From positions 1,736,001-1,800,000 of the forward strand of contig NC_037312.1 of assembly GCF_000143535.2 (NCBI RefSeq): a DNA stretch of 64,000 bases, read 5' to 3'. Positions 11,148 to 21,916 of this stretch are shown in pieces; the stretch's first letter is position 1; every line of letters begins with the position of its first letter. Made by a program: the position numbers and the translations under genes. Under the pieces are notes generated by a model, which saw nothing but the letters and a program-made list of their open reading frames with translations, was not told the origin of the DNA and did not search any database. Source of the DNA: Botrytis cinerea B05.10. Its lineage: Eukaryota; Ascomycota; Leotiomycetes; Helotiales; Sclerotiniaceae.

Positions 11148-12982
11148 ATGGCTCAAAATGGGCACTCCCACAATAGCTTCACAAACTATGTTGCATATCG
11201 CGATCCAAAACTTCTTGGACAATCGCGAATTGGGCATCTAGAACTCGAGAGTTCTACAATCCAACCTTTGAGCTTCACTTCCGGAGCTCCAATATCAGAT
11301 CTTTATCAAGTTATTGAGGTTGGCGGCTCGCAGATTAAACCTGCTGGCGAGAAATTTCCTCTGTCTTCAGTCGAGCTCCTTGCTCCTATTTACGGAAGAG
11401 ATGTACTAGCAGTAGGGAAGAATTATGCCGAACATGCTGTAGAATTCAATACTTCGGGCTACGACTCTAGCGATAAGGTCGATCAGCCCACACATCCTGT
11501 TATCTTTACGAAGCGAGCTACAAGTATCATCGCAAGCGAAGAGGCGATTTATCCACACGATGGGTTTACCGAAACCTTAGACTACGAAGGTGAAATAGGC
11601 GTCATAATTGGGAAATCAGGATTCAAGATTGAGGAGGCAGATGCTATGGAACATGTTTGGGGTTATACAATCATCAATGACATGACTGCTAGGGAGCGTC
11701 AAAGGGATCACAAGCAATTCTATATCGGAAAATCTGCAGATACCCTCTGCCCTATGGTACGTACTATCCATTTTGTTTTAATTTGAGACGATGACTGACA
11801 CCTCGGTCTCAGGGTCCGATCGCAGTGCCCGCCAACAAACTCCCGAAATCCCTTCGAGTTCAAACACATGTTAATGGGGAGCAACGACAAAGCTCCACTA
11901 TTGAGAGCCTTATATTCTCAATTCCAGTCCTTATTAAAACTCTCTCCGAAGGACAAACTTTACAGCCAGGTGATGTCATTGCGACTGGCACTCCTGCAGG
12001 TGTTGGTATTGGCAAGAAGCCCCCAATTTTCCTGAAACCAGGGGATGTGGTTGAGGTATCCATCACTGGGCTTGGAGTACTTCGGAACAAGATTGGAGAA
12101 TTTGAATCCACAAATCAGACTGTAGATCGTGTGGCGAAAGCCACCCATATCCATACCAACAACCTTGAAAAAACATGTGGTGGTATTGGACTTACAACAA
12201 TCAATTCGAAACAATTGTACTATCGCCATACTGGGGAAGCTAATGGTCCGCCCATTATCTTCATTCATGGTCTTGGTGGTTCTTCTGAGTTTTATACCCC
12301 CCTGGTCAACGCTCTAGGCTTGGAAAAGTCCCATTCTTTACATTTCATGGATCTTGAAGGTCATGGACTCTCTCCCACAATTGCGACTTCAATTGTTTCT
12401 ATATCAAGTTACGCCGCAGACTTTGCAGCATTAGCACAGCATGCCAAAATCAGTGGAGCAACAATAGTGGCTCATAGTATGGGGTGTACTGTGGCATTGG
12501 CATTGGCCTTGAAACATCCCTCGCTCGTCTCAAAATTAATTCTCCTTGGTCCACCACCCACACCCCTCCCTGAAGCCGTCCAAACCGGATCCATCTCTCG
12601 AGCCGCAATTGTGAGAGCAAATGGAATGGCTGCCGTAGTAGACGCTATCGCAACCGCAGGCACGTCTACCAAGTCTAAAACAGATAATTCTCTTGCAATA
12701 GCAGCGGTACGCATGTCCTTGCTAGGACAAGATCCTGAAGGCTATGCTAAGGGATGTACGGCTCTTGCTGGTTGGAATGCCACAGTCCCAATTGAACAGA
12801 TCAAGACTTCGACTCTAATTATTACAGGCGATGAGGATAAGGTATCGCCGCCGCAGCTTTGCGAAAAGTACGCAGCGGAAATCAAAGGTGCAAAAGTGAT
12901 CACTCTGGAGGGAGTTGGCCATTGGCATATCTTTGAGGATCTGAGCGGTGTTGCAAAAGCAGTTTCATCCGTCCTGGCGTAG
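11148..12982 (+). CDS. Fumarylacetoacetate hydrolase-family / alpha/beta-hydrolase fusion protein
   Basis: Two exons, 11148-11756 and 11813-12982, about 592 residues. Residues ~1-325 are an FAH-family domain: VLAVGKNYAEHAVEF, then TLDYEGEIGVIIGK with the metal-binding Glu residues, YTIINDMTARERQ, and GDVIATGTPAGVG. After a short linker, residues ~345-590 form an alpha/beta hydrolase: HGLGGSSEF (oxyanion loop), AHSMGC (nucleophile elbow, Ser), ITGDEDKVSP (acid) and GVGHWHIFED (catalytic His), most like 3-oxoadipate enol-lactonases. FAH-family enzymes cleave or decarboxylate diketo acids from aromatic-ring cleavage; the second domain would hydrolyse an ester or lactone. Together they suggest a two-step catabolic enzyme, which is inference. 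The Met at 11148 was chosen because the upstream extension (frame open from 10932) has no domain and covers the leader. Confidence 0.88.
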
Positions 12983-13647
12983 GGTCGAGGATGCTGTTCG
13001 TATTTTTTATTATAGACAATCTCGCATTTCAATGCTGCAATTCGAGTTACCCCGTTAGTCTCCGAGTTCCACACAGATGATTTGTACCGTTTTCCTCATC
13101 TGACTGTGGAGATTTTGTGCACTCAGTCTCCTGTTAGAAAGGCAAAAGCATGAATGGAATTGTAGGAATTGTAGGAATAGTAGGAATTGCAACTAGTATG
13201 ATAGAACAGGACAATTGCGTTTATGTAAACCATAGAGCTTGACCCAGACGTGACAGATATCAACCTAGGAGGAAGCCCAAGAAACCGACCCCCGTATATC
13301 ACTGTTACCCCGCGTGCCCGGCAGAGGATAATGCAGATCTTCTGTACAGGATGAAAGAGCTAGTCTTGAAAGAGTATAAAATGTTCAAAAATAGTCAATT
13401 TCTATGCCTTTAGAGGTATGGCCTAGCTCAATAGCAGTCTAGTCCCTTTTTGACCCCTCCCCACCTTGAGCTACCGATAAGTAAGTCATATTACCACATC
13501 GCAACGCATTGACAATCTCAAAACCCCTCGAGAGTAATTAGTGCTGCTCGCTGTCGTGGCGTCCCGACCCGCAGTAACAGAAAAGACAACCCTTCCTTCA
13601 ATTGTAATCGGAACGACAATTCAAGTGAGGTCAACCACCCACAAACT
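12983..13647. other. Intergenic with a short tandem microrepeat
   Basis: Downstream flank of the fusion hydrolase and promoter of the Zn2Cys6 gene. A GGAATTGTA-type 9-mer is repeated about four times at 13157-13189. No gene seen. Confidence 0.45.
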
Positions 13648-15998
13648 ATGGATAACACCAATGAAGCTAGAATCCAAGCCATCCGTCCTCACAGTGTCCG
13701 GCAACCCATCAGCTGTGAGCCGTGTCGTCGACGCAAAATCAAATGCTCACGCACCCGCGTTCCCTGTGAGACATGTCGTCGAAGGGGATGTGCAAGCAGC
13801 TGTTTTTACAAAGGTTCGAGGGAATACATGCAGTATAATAATAATAGTTCCACGTTCAACAAGGAGCTTCTAGACCGCGTTGCTAGTCTGGAGATGCAGC
13901 TGGAGAAATATACTGGAGCTAATATTGATGCGAATTCAAATGTGACCGGGAAGCAGAAAGAAGATAGGGATGTGCGTAATGCTATACTCTCACCTCCCGC
14001 AGAACCTACAGCTGCAATTTCCCCATACAACGCGATGCCCGAATCGACGTCTTCATCCTCGACGAGCCCCCCGCCGCGACATTCGCCCCCCCTTCCGCGA
14101 AACACGGGCATCTTAACTACCCTCCCTAACGGGAATGTACATTACTCGCCCCGAATCTCGCAATGGAACTCTGTACTCGTGGATACCGATCTCGAAGTTG
14201 AAGTGCCTTCCTTGGATGAGATAGAGAATTCCTTTCCAATTGACAGTGGATTTCCATTCTCCGCATCCTCGGTCTCGATCGATGGGTTGCTTTCAATGTT
14301 GCCACCTACGCGCCAGTGCACGTATTTGAAGGATATGTACTTTTCGGTGTTGTCTCCTGTAAGCTTCACTTGATGGTTTATACTTTAAACACAACAGTTG
14401 TGGAAACGATTTTAATGAAATTTATGAGACATAAATAGTTATTCCACATACTACATGACCCAACATTCCACTCCCAGTACCAGCAATTTATAGAGGATCC
14501 AGCCTTGACGTCGCCGTCCTGGCTAGCAATTCTGTTTGTTTTACTGGCTTTGGCTGTGACGACTCTGGATGAGAATGATCCTATCTTGCGCGACTTGGGA
14601 CGGGGCACAGATTCTTACGCGAATATAAGAGTGCTGGGGAAGCGGTATCGAGAGGGGGCGATGCAGTGTTTGGGGAAGCAGGGCGTGTTCTGGGGGCATC
14701 ACAATGTACAGTCACTTCAGGCGTTAATTTTGCTGATCTATGCGATGAACCATAACCAAGATCCAACTTGGACTATTTTAGGTGAGTGCATTTCCAGAGT
14801 TCACAACCTGGTGAAATTTTGAGATAAGTGCAGAAATCAGATGCTGATATGCGTTCAGGCACTACGTATCATGTAGCAATTGCCCTGGGCTGCCACATTG
14901 ATCCTTCAATTCTTCATCTCGACCCCATCCAAAGCGAAGAGCGTCGTCGCTGTTGGGCTGGACTGAGGATGCTCTATACCATCCAAACTACCGCCCTCGG
15001 AAACACCGAATCCTTTTGGACGTGCAAAAACACCGTCCGTCTCCCCGCCGACGTAAACGACACCGAAATCACCCTCACTGATATCCAAACCCCTCTCCCT
15101 GGCCCAACCCAAATGTCGTATTTACTCTTCAAATTTCAGCTGTATGATCTCGCTAGCGCTATTTGTAGAGAAACATTCACTTCCTCCATACCCAGCGAGC
15201 GCACCATCAAAGACCTCGATACACAAATTTGTGACGTGCAAGAACTCTGGGACAAGCGATACGCGTTGCATTCGGCACGAGGACCGCTCCCAACACACCA
15301 CGTCGTACATCTGCATATCCTGTACGGGTATTCGCACCAGCTATTTCTGTTGCTGCACCGACCTTTTTTCGCACAATCTCTGCTGGGCCTTAACCTAGAT
15401 GTTCCCAACGACTCGCAGATTCGGTGTCTAGCAAGCGCTGAGGCCCTCCTGGATATTCACCGCACACTGGTAGAGACTCCCGCAAATAGACCGTATATGT
15501 GGTACACACGGGGTCTGGGAAGCTTCCATGCATTTCATGCGGCGGTGGTACTGGCGGTAGCGCTGTTGATGCCGGTTTATAAAGCGCAATATGAGAGATT
15601 TAGGGAGATGCTGGAGGGAGCGTTGGCGAGGTTTGAGGGAATGGGGGCGAGGAGTCGTGTGTGTAAGAGGGGAGCGAGGATTTTGAAGCACTTGCTGTAA
15701 GTAGAATTAGAGCATTTGTATTTGTGCATATATGAAGGGAACTGATGATAATGAAGGGCAATGCCGTCTCCAAATCGAACACCGATGGAGGCAGTTCGGG
15801 AGCAGGAGTGGGATTCAAACCGCTTGAAAGGTTTTGCGACGAAGCTGCAGGCTGAACAGTGGTTAGGGCCGGACAGTATGGATTGGGTAAGTTTGATAAC
15901 GAGATGTGATGATTTTTGTGTGGTTAGTTAAGATTCGTACTGATGTTTGTTTATAGAATGGATGGGGTGACCTTATGACAGATGTAATGGTGGACTAA
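13648..15998 (+). CDS. Zn2Cys6 fungal-specific transcription factor
   Basis: Five exons: 13648-14358, 14439-14781, 14859-15696, 15757-15886, 15957-15998, about 687 residues. The binuclear zinc cluster is at residues 23-52: CEPCRRRKIKC, then CETCRRRGC and a last Cys in ASSC. A short coiled-coil-like stretch follows (LLDRVASLEMQLEKY). The middle has the fungal_trans region: FHILHDPTFHSQYQQFI, TTYHVAIALGCHID and EERRRCWAGLRMLY. The last two exons end in KLQAEQWLGPDSMDW and a short acidic tail. Intron 2 has two possible acceptors (14840 or 14858); 14858 gives the more typical family sequence. Such proteins bind CGG half-sites and often control the adjacent pathway. Neighbouring hydrolase, transporter and amidohydrolase genes are candidate targets. 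Confidence 0.88.
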
Positions 15999-17166
15999 AG
16001 GTTATGCTTGTAGCACTATATGAATTTGAACTGAGAACAAGCCAAGTACTATGATCAGAGAGACGACTACGACTTGCGCTTTTGGGAAACAAAGATGCCA
16101 TCTGGATTCTCGGACCGAATTTCAATCTGGAAAGAGAAGTTGGGGGCAAGAAGAGAAAATTAGAACAAGCCTGGATGATGAATTGACGTTTCATCATTAT
16201 CGATACGTTAAGGTCCGCAATACTTAAATCCATTTCAGTTCTGAGTAAAATGGTACTGGATTTGAAATTTACATCCGTGATGGCGCAGGGCGGCGAGAAC
16301 GGGAATACCCCAGGAAAGTACTTGGGATTGGACACCCTTAGTAGAATGAATAGAATAAGTATTCTTTGTCTTTTCTTTTAGGGGGGTGCTCCTCCAAGCC
16401 GCCAGACTCAATTCCTTCGAATGCACGGGATCTCCTAGATGTTTTTCCCTTTTTTGTCTACACAGCTACTCGATCTATTGTTTAGCACACACCCTATTAC
16501 AGTTACTCGTTCACTTCCAAATCTGGAATCGACTTTTTCATCCTAGGAAACTGCCGTTTGGGTCGAAAAACTTTCTGAATTAATGAGCCCTTTAAATAGC
16601 TGTCCATTCAAGTTTTCTACTCGAGATATAGCTGAATGTTGTAAGGCTAGGGGAGGCAGTAGTAGATTTAAGAAATTGTATAACAGCCTGTAAACTATTA
16701 CTCTTATTCTTCTAAAATAAGTTTATATCTAGATAGCACAACTCCCAGCGGAAAATTTAACATAACGAGAATACATGCTTCTTCAAAACTCCGTCAAGTC
16801 TTTTCAATTAGGTCCTTTTTAGGTTATAACTTTCGAAGATATAAAAATGTAATATAATGAAAGCTTATTGCTGCGTAAATATAGATCATTAAGGATTGAG
16901 AATCGTTGGTAAAAGTAATATTCAAAATTTGAATGTGAAACTGTGTGATTAGTATAATTATCTCCTATTGTTTAGTATAAATCATATTTCATATTTTGAG
17001 CAAGACTCGTACTATATATAGCGCTTACGCTCTTTTAGTATGTGATATCATGCTTTGACGAATCACGTGACAATGAATCCTCGTAGCCAAAATATTTCAT
17101 TTAGTGTCGCTATCAATGTTGACTTTATTCTTCTATTCATTCCTGCTTTAAAACCTAGCCTCCAAA
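15999..17166. other. Intergenic, AT-rich
   Basis: About 1.2 kb with high A+T, especially 16600-17040. No supported gene. The last 150 bp are the promoter of the metalloprotease gene. Confidence 0.5.
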
Positions 17167-18669
17167 ATGCCTCCCAAGCGCAAACCTTCTTCCTCAACCC
17201 CCCCTATTCTTCCCCCCTGCACTCATCCCCACCTCCTCACCGCCTCGCATCCCTTATCCCAATTTCCCCGTGTCTCTGCATCGCGTCGCGCAGCTGCCAC
17301 GACAGCGACCGCAATACATCGAACAGGGATCACAGATACGTATCTTCATGATTTCGCATCGGATATAGAGTTTGCATCTACATTTCCTGCCCCTTTGGGG
17401 CTGAAAGACGATGCGTTGGAGATTGACCCGCAAGAGCTTGGTCAAACTTTTAGGGGATGGGAGAGAGGGAAACATAGGAATGCGGTGCCTAGAGTGGAGG
17501 ATGGGGGGAGGAGGATAATTTATGTTTTGGGGCCGCCCGGGGTGGATGGTGAGGAGATAGAGAAATTTATGAGAGGATGGGAGGAGTGTGAGGGTGAGGG
17601 TGAGCGCAGGGGGGGTAGAGCGGGAGGTAAAGGTGCTGAAAAAGAGAAACGGGAGATGAATGATTGGATGCTAGATGTCATTTCTTATCTCCAAGCATTC
17701 TACCACGGTCTCCCGGTTAAACAAATGGATTGGTCACTTCTACAATTCACGCCATGGGAAGAAATGTCTCCACCCTCAACTTCTAAATATAAATCAAAAT
17801 CAAAATCCAAGCCAAAATCCCGAGCCGCCTCCAAAAATAAACCACCCACCTACATAGGCCTCCGCACCTCAACTTCCAAAACAGGCATCCGTTACCGTTC
17901 TACCCCATCTTCCCCTTTCTCGCACCAACTAAATCTCTCCGATCTTCTCGATCTCGCTATCGATATCCTACCCTCCGATGCATACGCATTACTAATGCTC
18001 GTAAACCATGATTTGTACGAAGACGACGATGATGAATTCGTGTGCGGGAGAGCGTACGGGGGAAGCAGAGTGGCCGTTGTGAGTACCGCACGCTACAAGC
18101 CCGATTTAGATACTATGCAGGAAATCGAACGCATCCACGCTTGGCCGGGAAGTCACTGTATTGAGTATATGAACGAAATATATGGGATCAAAAAGGGAAA
18201 ACGAAAGAGAGAAGGAGATGAAAATAGAGAAGAAGAATATGCAATTACAGGAAGTCCTTTAGTGCGCGCAGTCACTCGACAAAATTTTCTTCCGCCATTA
18301 TCTCCATCTTCTACTCCTGCCGAAGATGCGCTGAAAGGTCTGTTCCTCAGCCGTATATGTCGCACTGCGTCTCATGAGCTCGGACATTGTTTTGGAATCG
18401 CACATTGTACTTATTATGCTTGTTGTATGCAGGGGAGTGCGTCGATTCAGGAAGATGCAAGACAACCTCCATATCTGTGTCCGGTGGATTTGAAGAAAGT
18501 AGTTACAGCAACGGGGGTAGATGTTAGAGAGAGGTATGAGACGTTATTGGGATTCTGTGAGAGGCATGGTAGTGCGCATATGTTTGTGGCCTTTGGAGAA
18601 TGGATTCGAGGAAGGTTGGAACAGATTGAGAAGGTGGAGAGGGGTGAGATCTTGGACTCATTGGGGTGA
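17167..18669 (+). CDS. Archaemetzincin-like zinc metalloprotease
   Basis: A single exon of 500 codons starting at MPPKRKPS. The zinc site HELGHCFGIAH begins at residue 403 (consensus HExxHxxGxxH) and continues into C-x4-C-x-M (CTYYACCM). About 16 residues later comes LCPVDLKK. This is the archaemetzincin pattern HExxHxxGxxHCx4CxMx~17CxxC, except that the last Cys is Asp here. Upstream parts match the family: LQAFYHGLPVKQM and LPSDAYALLMLVNHDLYED. Archaemetzincins (AMZ) are aminopeptidase-like metzincins of unclear physiological role. A low-complexity Lys/Ser insert (around residues 205-222) and an acidic-basic insert lie between domain blocks. It is convergent with the glucanase gene. Confidence 0.88.
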   Translation: MPPKRKPSSSTPPILPPCTHPHLLTASHPLSQFPRVSASRRAAATTATAIHRTGITDTYLHDFASDIEFASTFPAPLGLKDDALEIDPQELGQTFRGWERGKHRNAVPRVEDGGRRIIYVLGPPGVDGEEIEKFMRGWEECEGEGERRGGRAGGKGAEKEKREMNDWMLDVISYLQAFYHGLPVKQMDWSLLQFTPWEEMSPPSTSKYKSKSKSKPKSRAASKNKPPTYIGLRTSTSKTGIRYRSTPSSPFSHQLNLSDLLDLAIDILPSDAYALLMLVNHDLYEDDDDEFVCGRAYGGSRVAVVSTARYKPDLDTMQEIERIHAWPGSHCIEYMNEIYGIKKGKRKREGDENREEEYAITGSPLVRAVTRQNFLPPLSPSSTPAEDALKGLFLSRICRTASHELGHCFGIAHCTYYACCMQGSASIQEDARQPPYLCPVDLKKVVTATGVDVRERYETLLGFCERHGSAHMFVAFGEWIRGRLEQIEKVERGEILDSLG

Positions 18670-19035
18670 GGCTATAAAAATGCATGCGGATGATATAACT
18701 TCGTCTGCTTCTTCATGTTTTATCCTACATCTAATCAATTTGTTTCATTTCAAGTTCACATCGATCGATCTTTACGATAAGTATCAGGGTTGTAAGAAAA
18801 ATTGATATTTATAGGTAGCTGCGGGTATACTTGGTCCCTCAAGGGCGTTTCACCCAGCCAATGCAAACCTATCGCTAATGTGGTATCTCAAGCTTCCGGA
18901 ACTATTGCCTCCCATAAAGTGATATCTTGTAGTTCTCATTCATAACTCCAACCAGTTTGAAGCATGCCAGCATTATTCTTCAAACTGTAACATGTACTAA
19001 TATCCCGCCCATCATCTTAACGTCCCCTTCTTTGC
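18670..19035. other. Intergenic between convergent genes
   Basis: 366 bp of 3' flank shared by the metalloprotease and the glucanase; nothing else seen. Confidence 0.5.
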
Positions 19036-21916
19036 TCATGGCGAACCTCCTAGTCCTGTAATCTTATTAGTAATCATTTCACCTCAGCAGACAAAAACGG
19101 GAGAGGCAGAAGCAACGAAAAAGGTTCAAAGAAGAGAAGAACTTACCAGCAGCCATGGCCAAATACCACGTACGACTAGCTCCTCCATCCAACCAACTGG
19201 CATCAAATTCTGCCTGCGCAAAGAAGTTCCACGACGCTCGAGGATCAATAATTGCCAAATTAGCATACAGAACGCCCTTCCAGCCACCAATCACGCTATC
19301 AACTCTCCCATTTGAAAAATAAGTATTCCATTCTTCCGTAACAAATTCCTCTGTTCTCACAAGTGTTGAATGTGGAAGAAGTGGAAGCATATGTATTCCT
19401 TGAACCAACTCTGGAGCTGCCCCGAAGTAGGTGACATGGTCGAGTTTGTTCTCAAAGAGAATACCCGATACTTTGTTGCCGATGTAATTGGATGGCTGAA
19501 CCGTATTTGTAGATTCGTAGAGGAAGTAGTTTTGTAGGGATCGAGCAGCAACTGCCAGTTGTAGATTTCCTCTCGCTTCCATATTTGAGTCTCCTATTGT
19601 GCGGCCCCACATTTTGATGGCGTAAGCTGATAAAGTATCTTCGGACGAAGATTCTTCATCTTTACCATCAGCAGTTTCGTAGAGACCGTGAGCCCAAGAA
19701 TGTCCGTGATACCAATCGAAGTTACGGGAAACGGGAAAGAAATTGTCCTTGGGTGAAGGATTGGCATAATCTCGTACCATTGTATTTATATATGCTTTGT
19801 TGCTTGCTATCCAGGTAGGATCTAGGTATCCGATAATAGAAGCTGCGTATACGAAATATGAGTAATGAAAATGGTGGTCGTTATAATATGTGTTTCCAAA
19901 ATCAACACCTGAATCTCCAGTTTTGTATGATGCACTAGAGACAATCCCTCCCCAAGCAGCTGATTTCAATTAGTCTGAGCCATGTTGATTTAGAATGAAC
20001 AGAACTTACATTCATATACCAAGGGGTATTGTTGCTGATTGTCAACAAAACGTGCAAAGCTTTGCTTTAGGATGTTAAGACCTGCTTGTGCTAAAGCTGC
20101 ATCTCCGACGAAATCATGAAGTGTATACACAATTTGCGCGAATTTTGCAAGTGCCTGCGCAATGTTAATGGGATAACTTCTATCGGTGGGTGATAAATAC
20201 CTTTCCACTATAATACATAGAATTCAAGTTTGTTTGATCTGTCATATTTTGTGAAATCTCACTAGCAGCGATATTTGCGATGGTAGACTTGGCGGCCGCA
20301 GAAAGCGAGTTCGAGCTCCCTTTCGTTGGACTCCAGGGCGCAAAGTTCATGCTTACTGGTAAATCCTCTTCCATAGTCCACGAATCGGCAACGATAGCCG
20401 TCGCCATACCCTTGGTTGTTGTCGCTAATTGCACTCCACTGGCCACAGAGCAGAGCGTATTATCATCGAAAGATTCTAAGTGATGCGGCAGAGCGAACAT
20501 TGCTAAAGTGGTATCGTTCAATCCTGCCTTGTTGAAAGCAATTGTATAAGAACCAACTGCATCACTTACATGACCCGAAACGCTTGCAGAAATTGGGTAA
20601 GCACCGCATGCTTCATCAAACATAGCTTCATGTGCAGCACTTGCACTTTTTGAAATCTGGATGATCCCATTAAAGCCACTAGTAGCCTGAACCAGACCAT
20701 TATTCACCGCCGTGAGAGTGAGATTCTGTCCAGAGGGTGAATAGGCATATAACAACCATGTCTTTCCATCTTCAAGTAACATTGAGTACTTCGTGATTCC
20801 TGACTTTGGGGGTGTGGAATCCAAAGTCAACGTCCGGAAAAAGATACCACTTTGTATGATTGGGGTAGCACCTGCAAAAACAGCTGTCACAAAGCCCATT
20901 CCCTGAACCAAAGGAAATTTGATCGCAGGGGCGGCACCAGGGGTAGGACTTAAGTTGACATTGACCGAAAGATCAGTCAGAGAGTCAGTCGTTAAAGTTG
21001 TTGATGAGCCTAGTTCTGCCGCAGAAAGAACCAATGATTGTAACCCACTTGGATTTAAGAAATACGAAGCGGAATTTACTGTGTTATTCGGTCCAAATAC
21101 TCTTTGATTGGCATCTATATGGACGAGGGTCATTCCCCAGCTTTTGGTTGCTCCACCTCCTTTTGACCAAGCAAGCGAGTATGGATGCGTCCAGGTAGGG
21201 GATGTTTGACTTCCTATTCAATAATTAGTTTTCATCTCAAAGGCTCTTCAAAAACAATATCTCTCAAAGACGTCCATTCTCCACTTCCGCATATTAGACT
21301 ACGTACCGAGAAAGAAATTAGCGTAAAACTTGTTGGTATCAAGTGGCGCACTTTGAGGTTTTATTCCTAGCCGAGGTACTGGATGATCTGAACGAGAGCC
21401 CAGATTAGATGGAGGGGGTGAAGTATCGATTGGCTGGAAGATATTGGCATCTGCTGCAACGGTATTGATTTTAAAATTGACAGGTGTTGGTTCAGTGGGT
21501 GCCATTCGAGTTACGGGTGAAGGGATAGACGACGTAATTATAGGAGGGCTGGTAGCGTGGCCAAATGTTTCGAGACTGGAAATAACTGTTCCTGTTGTGT
21601 CGAAAGAACCGGTACTCAAGGGGGGTAGAACTTGTACTGTAACCTGCACGGTCCCAGAGAGTGAGGAGGTGGTCAGCACGGAGACGGATGGGATGACCGT
21701 CGTCGTTTTTATGGAAGAACTTAGAATCGCACCCGGCGAGGAAAAAAATAGGAATCCATCTGAAGAGGTTTCGTCTGGCAGAAGGGACTTGGGTTGAACA
21801 GGATGTATATTCTTTGTGATTAGCGAGGCATGGCCGCCTTGTCCTTGAGGAAAAGGTGCACCGCTCACAATTGCGGCAAGAATATGGGGAACAAGAAATC
21901 TGATAGTTCGCTTCAT
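19036..21916 (-). CDS. GH81 endo-beta-1,3-glucanase, secreted
   Basis: Five exons on the minus strand: 21916-21307, 21213-20201, 20154-20010, 19959-19147, 19055-19036, about 866 residues. The N-terminus (MKRTIRFLVPHILAAIVSGA) is a signal peptide, followed by a Ser/Thr/Pro-rich linker of about 140 residues. The catalytic domain begins at KFYANFFLG/SQTSPTWTHPYS, as in yeast Eng1/Eng2. Catalytic-region motifs follow: GNTYYNDHHFHYSYF, FDWYHGHSWAHGL and DGKDEESSSEDTLSAYA, whose acidic residues form the active site. GH81 enzymes cut beta-1,3-glucan in cell walls during cell separation and autolysis. The final exon has only 20 bp and adds the last few residues. All five exon joins keep the frame with GT-AG introns. 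Confidence 0.92.

Noticed and set aside
13410..13460. tRNA-like stretch (GGTATGGCCTAGCTCAATAGC)
   Set aside because: Only a B-box/A-box-like fragment; no cloverleaf arms or acceptor stem could be paired.
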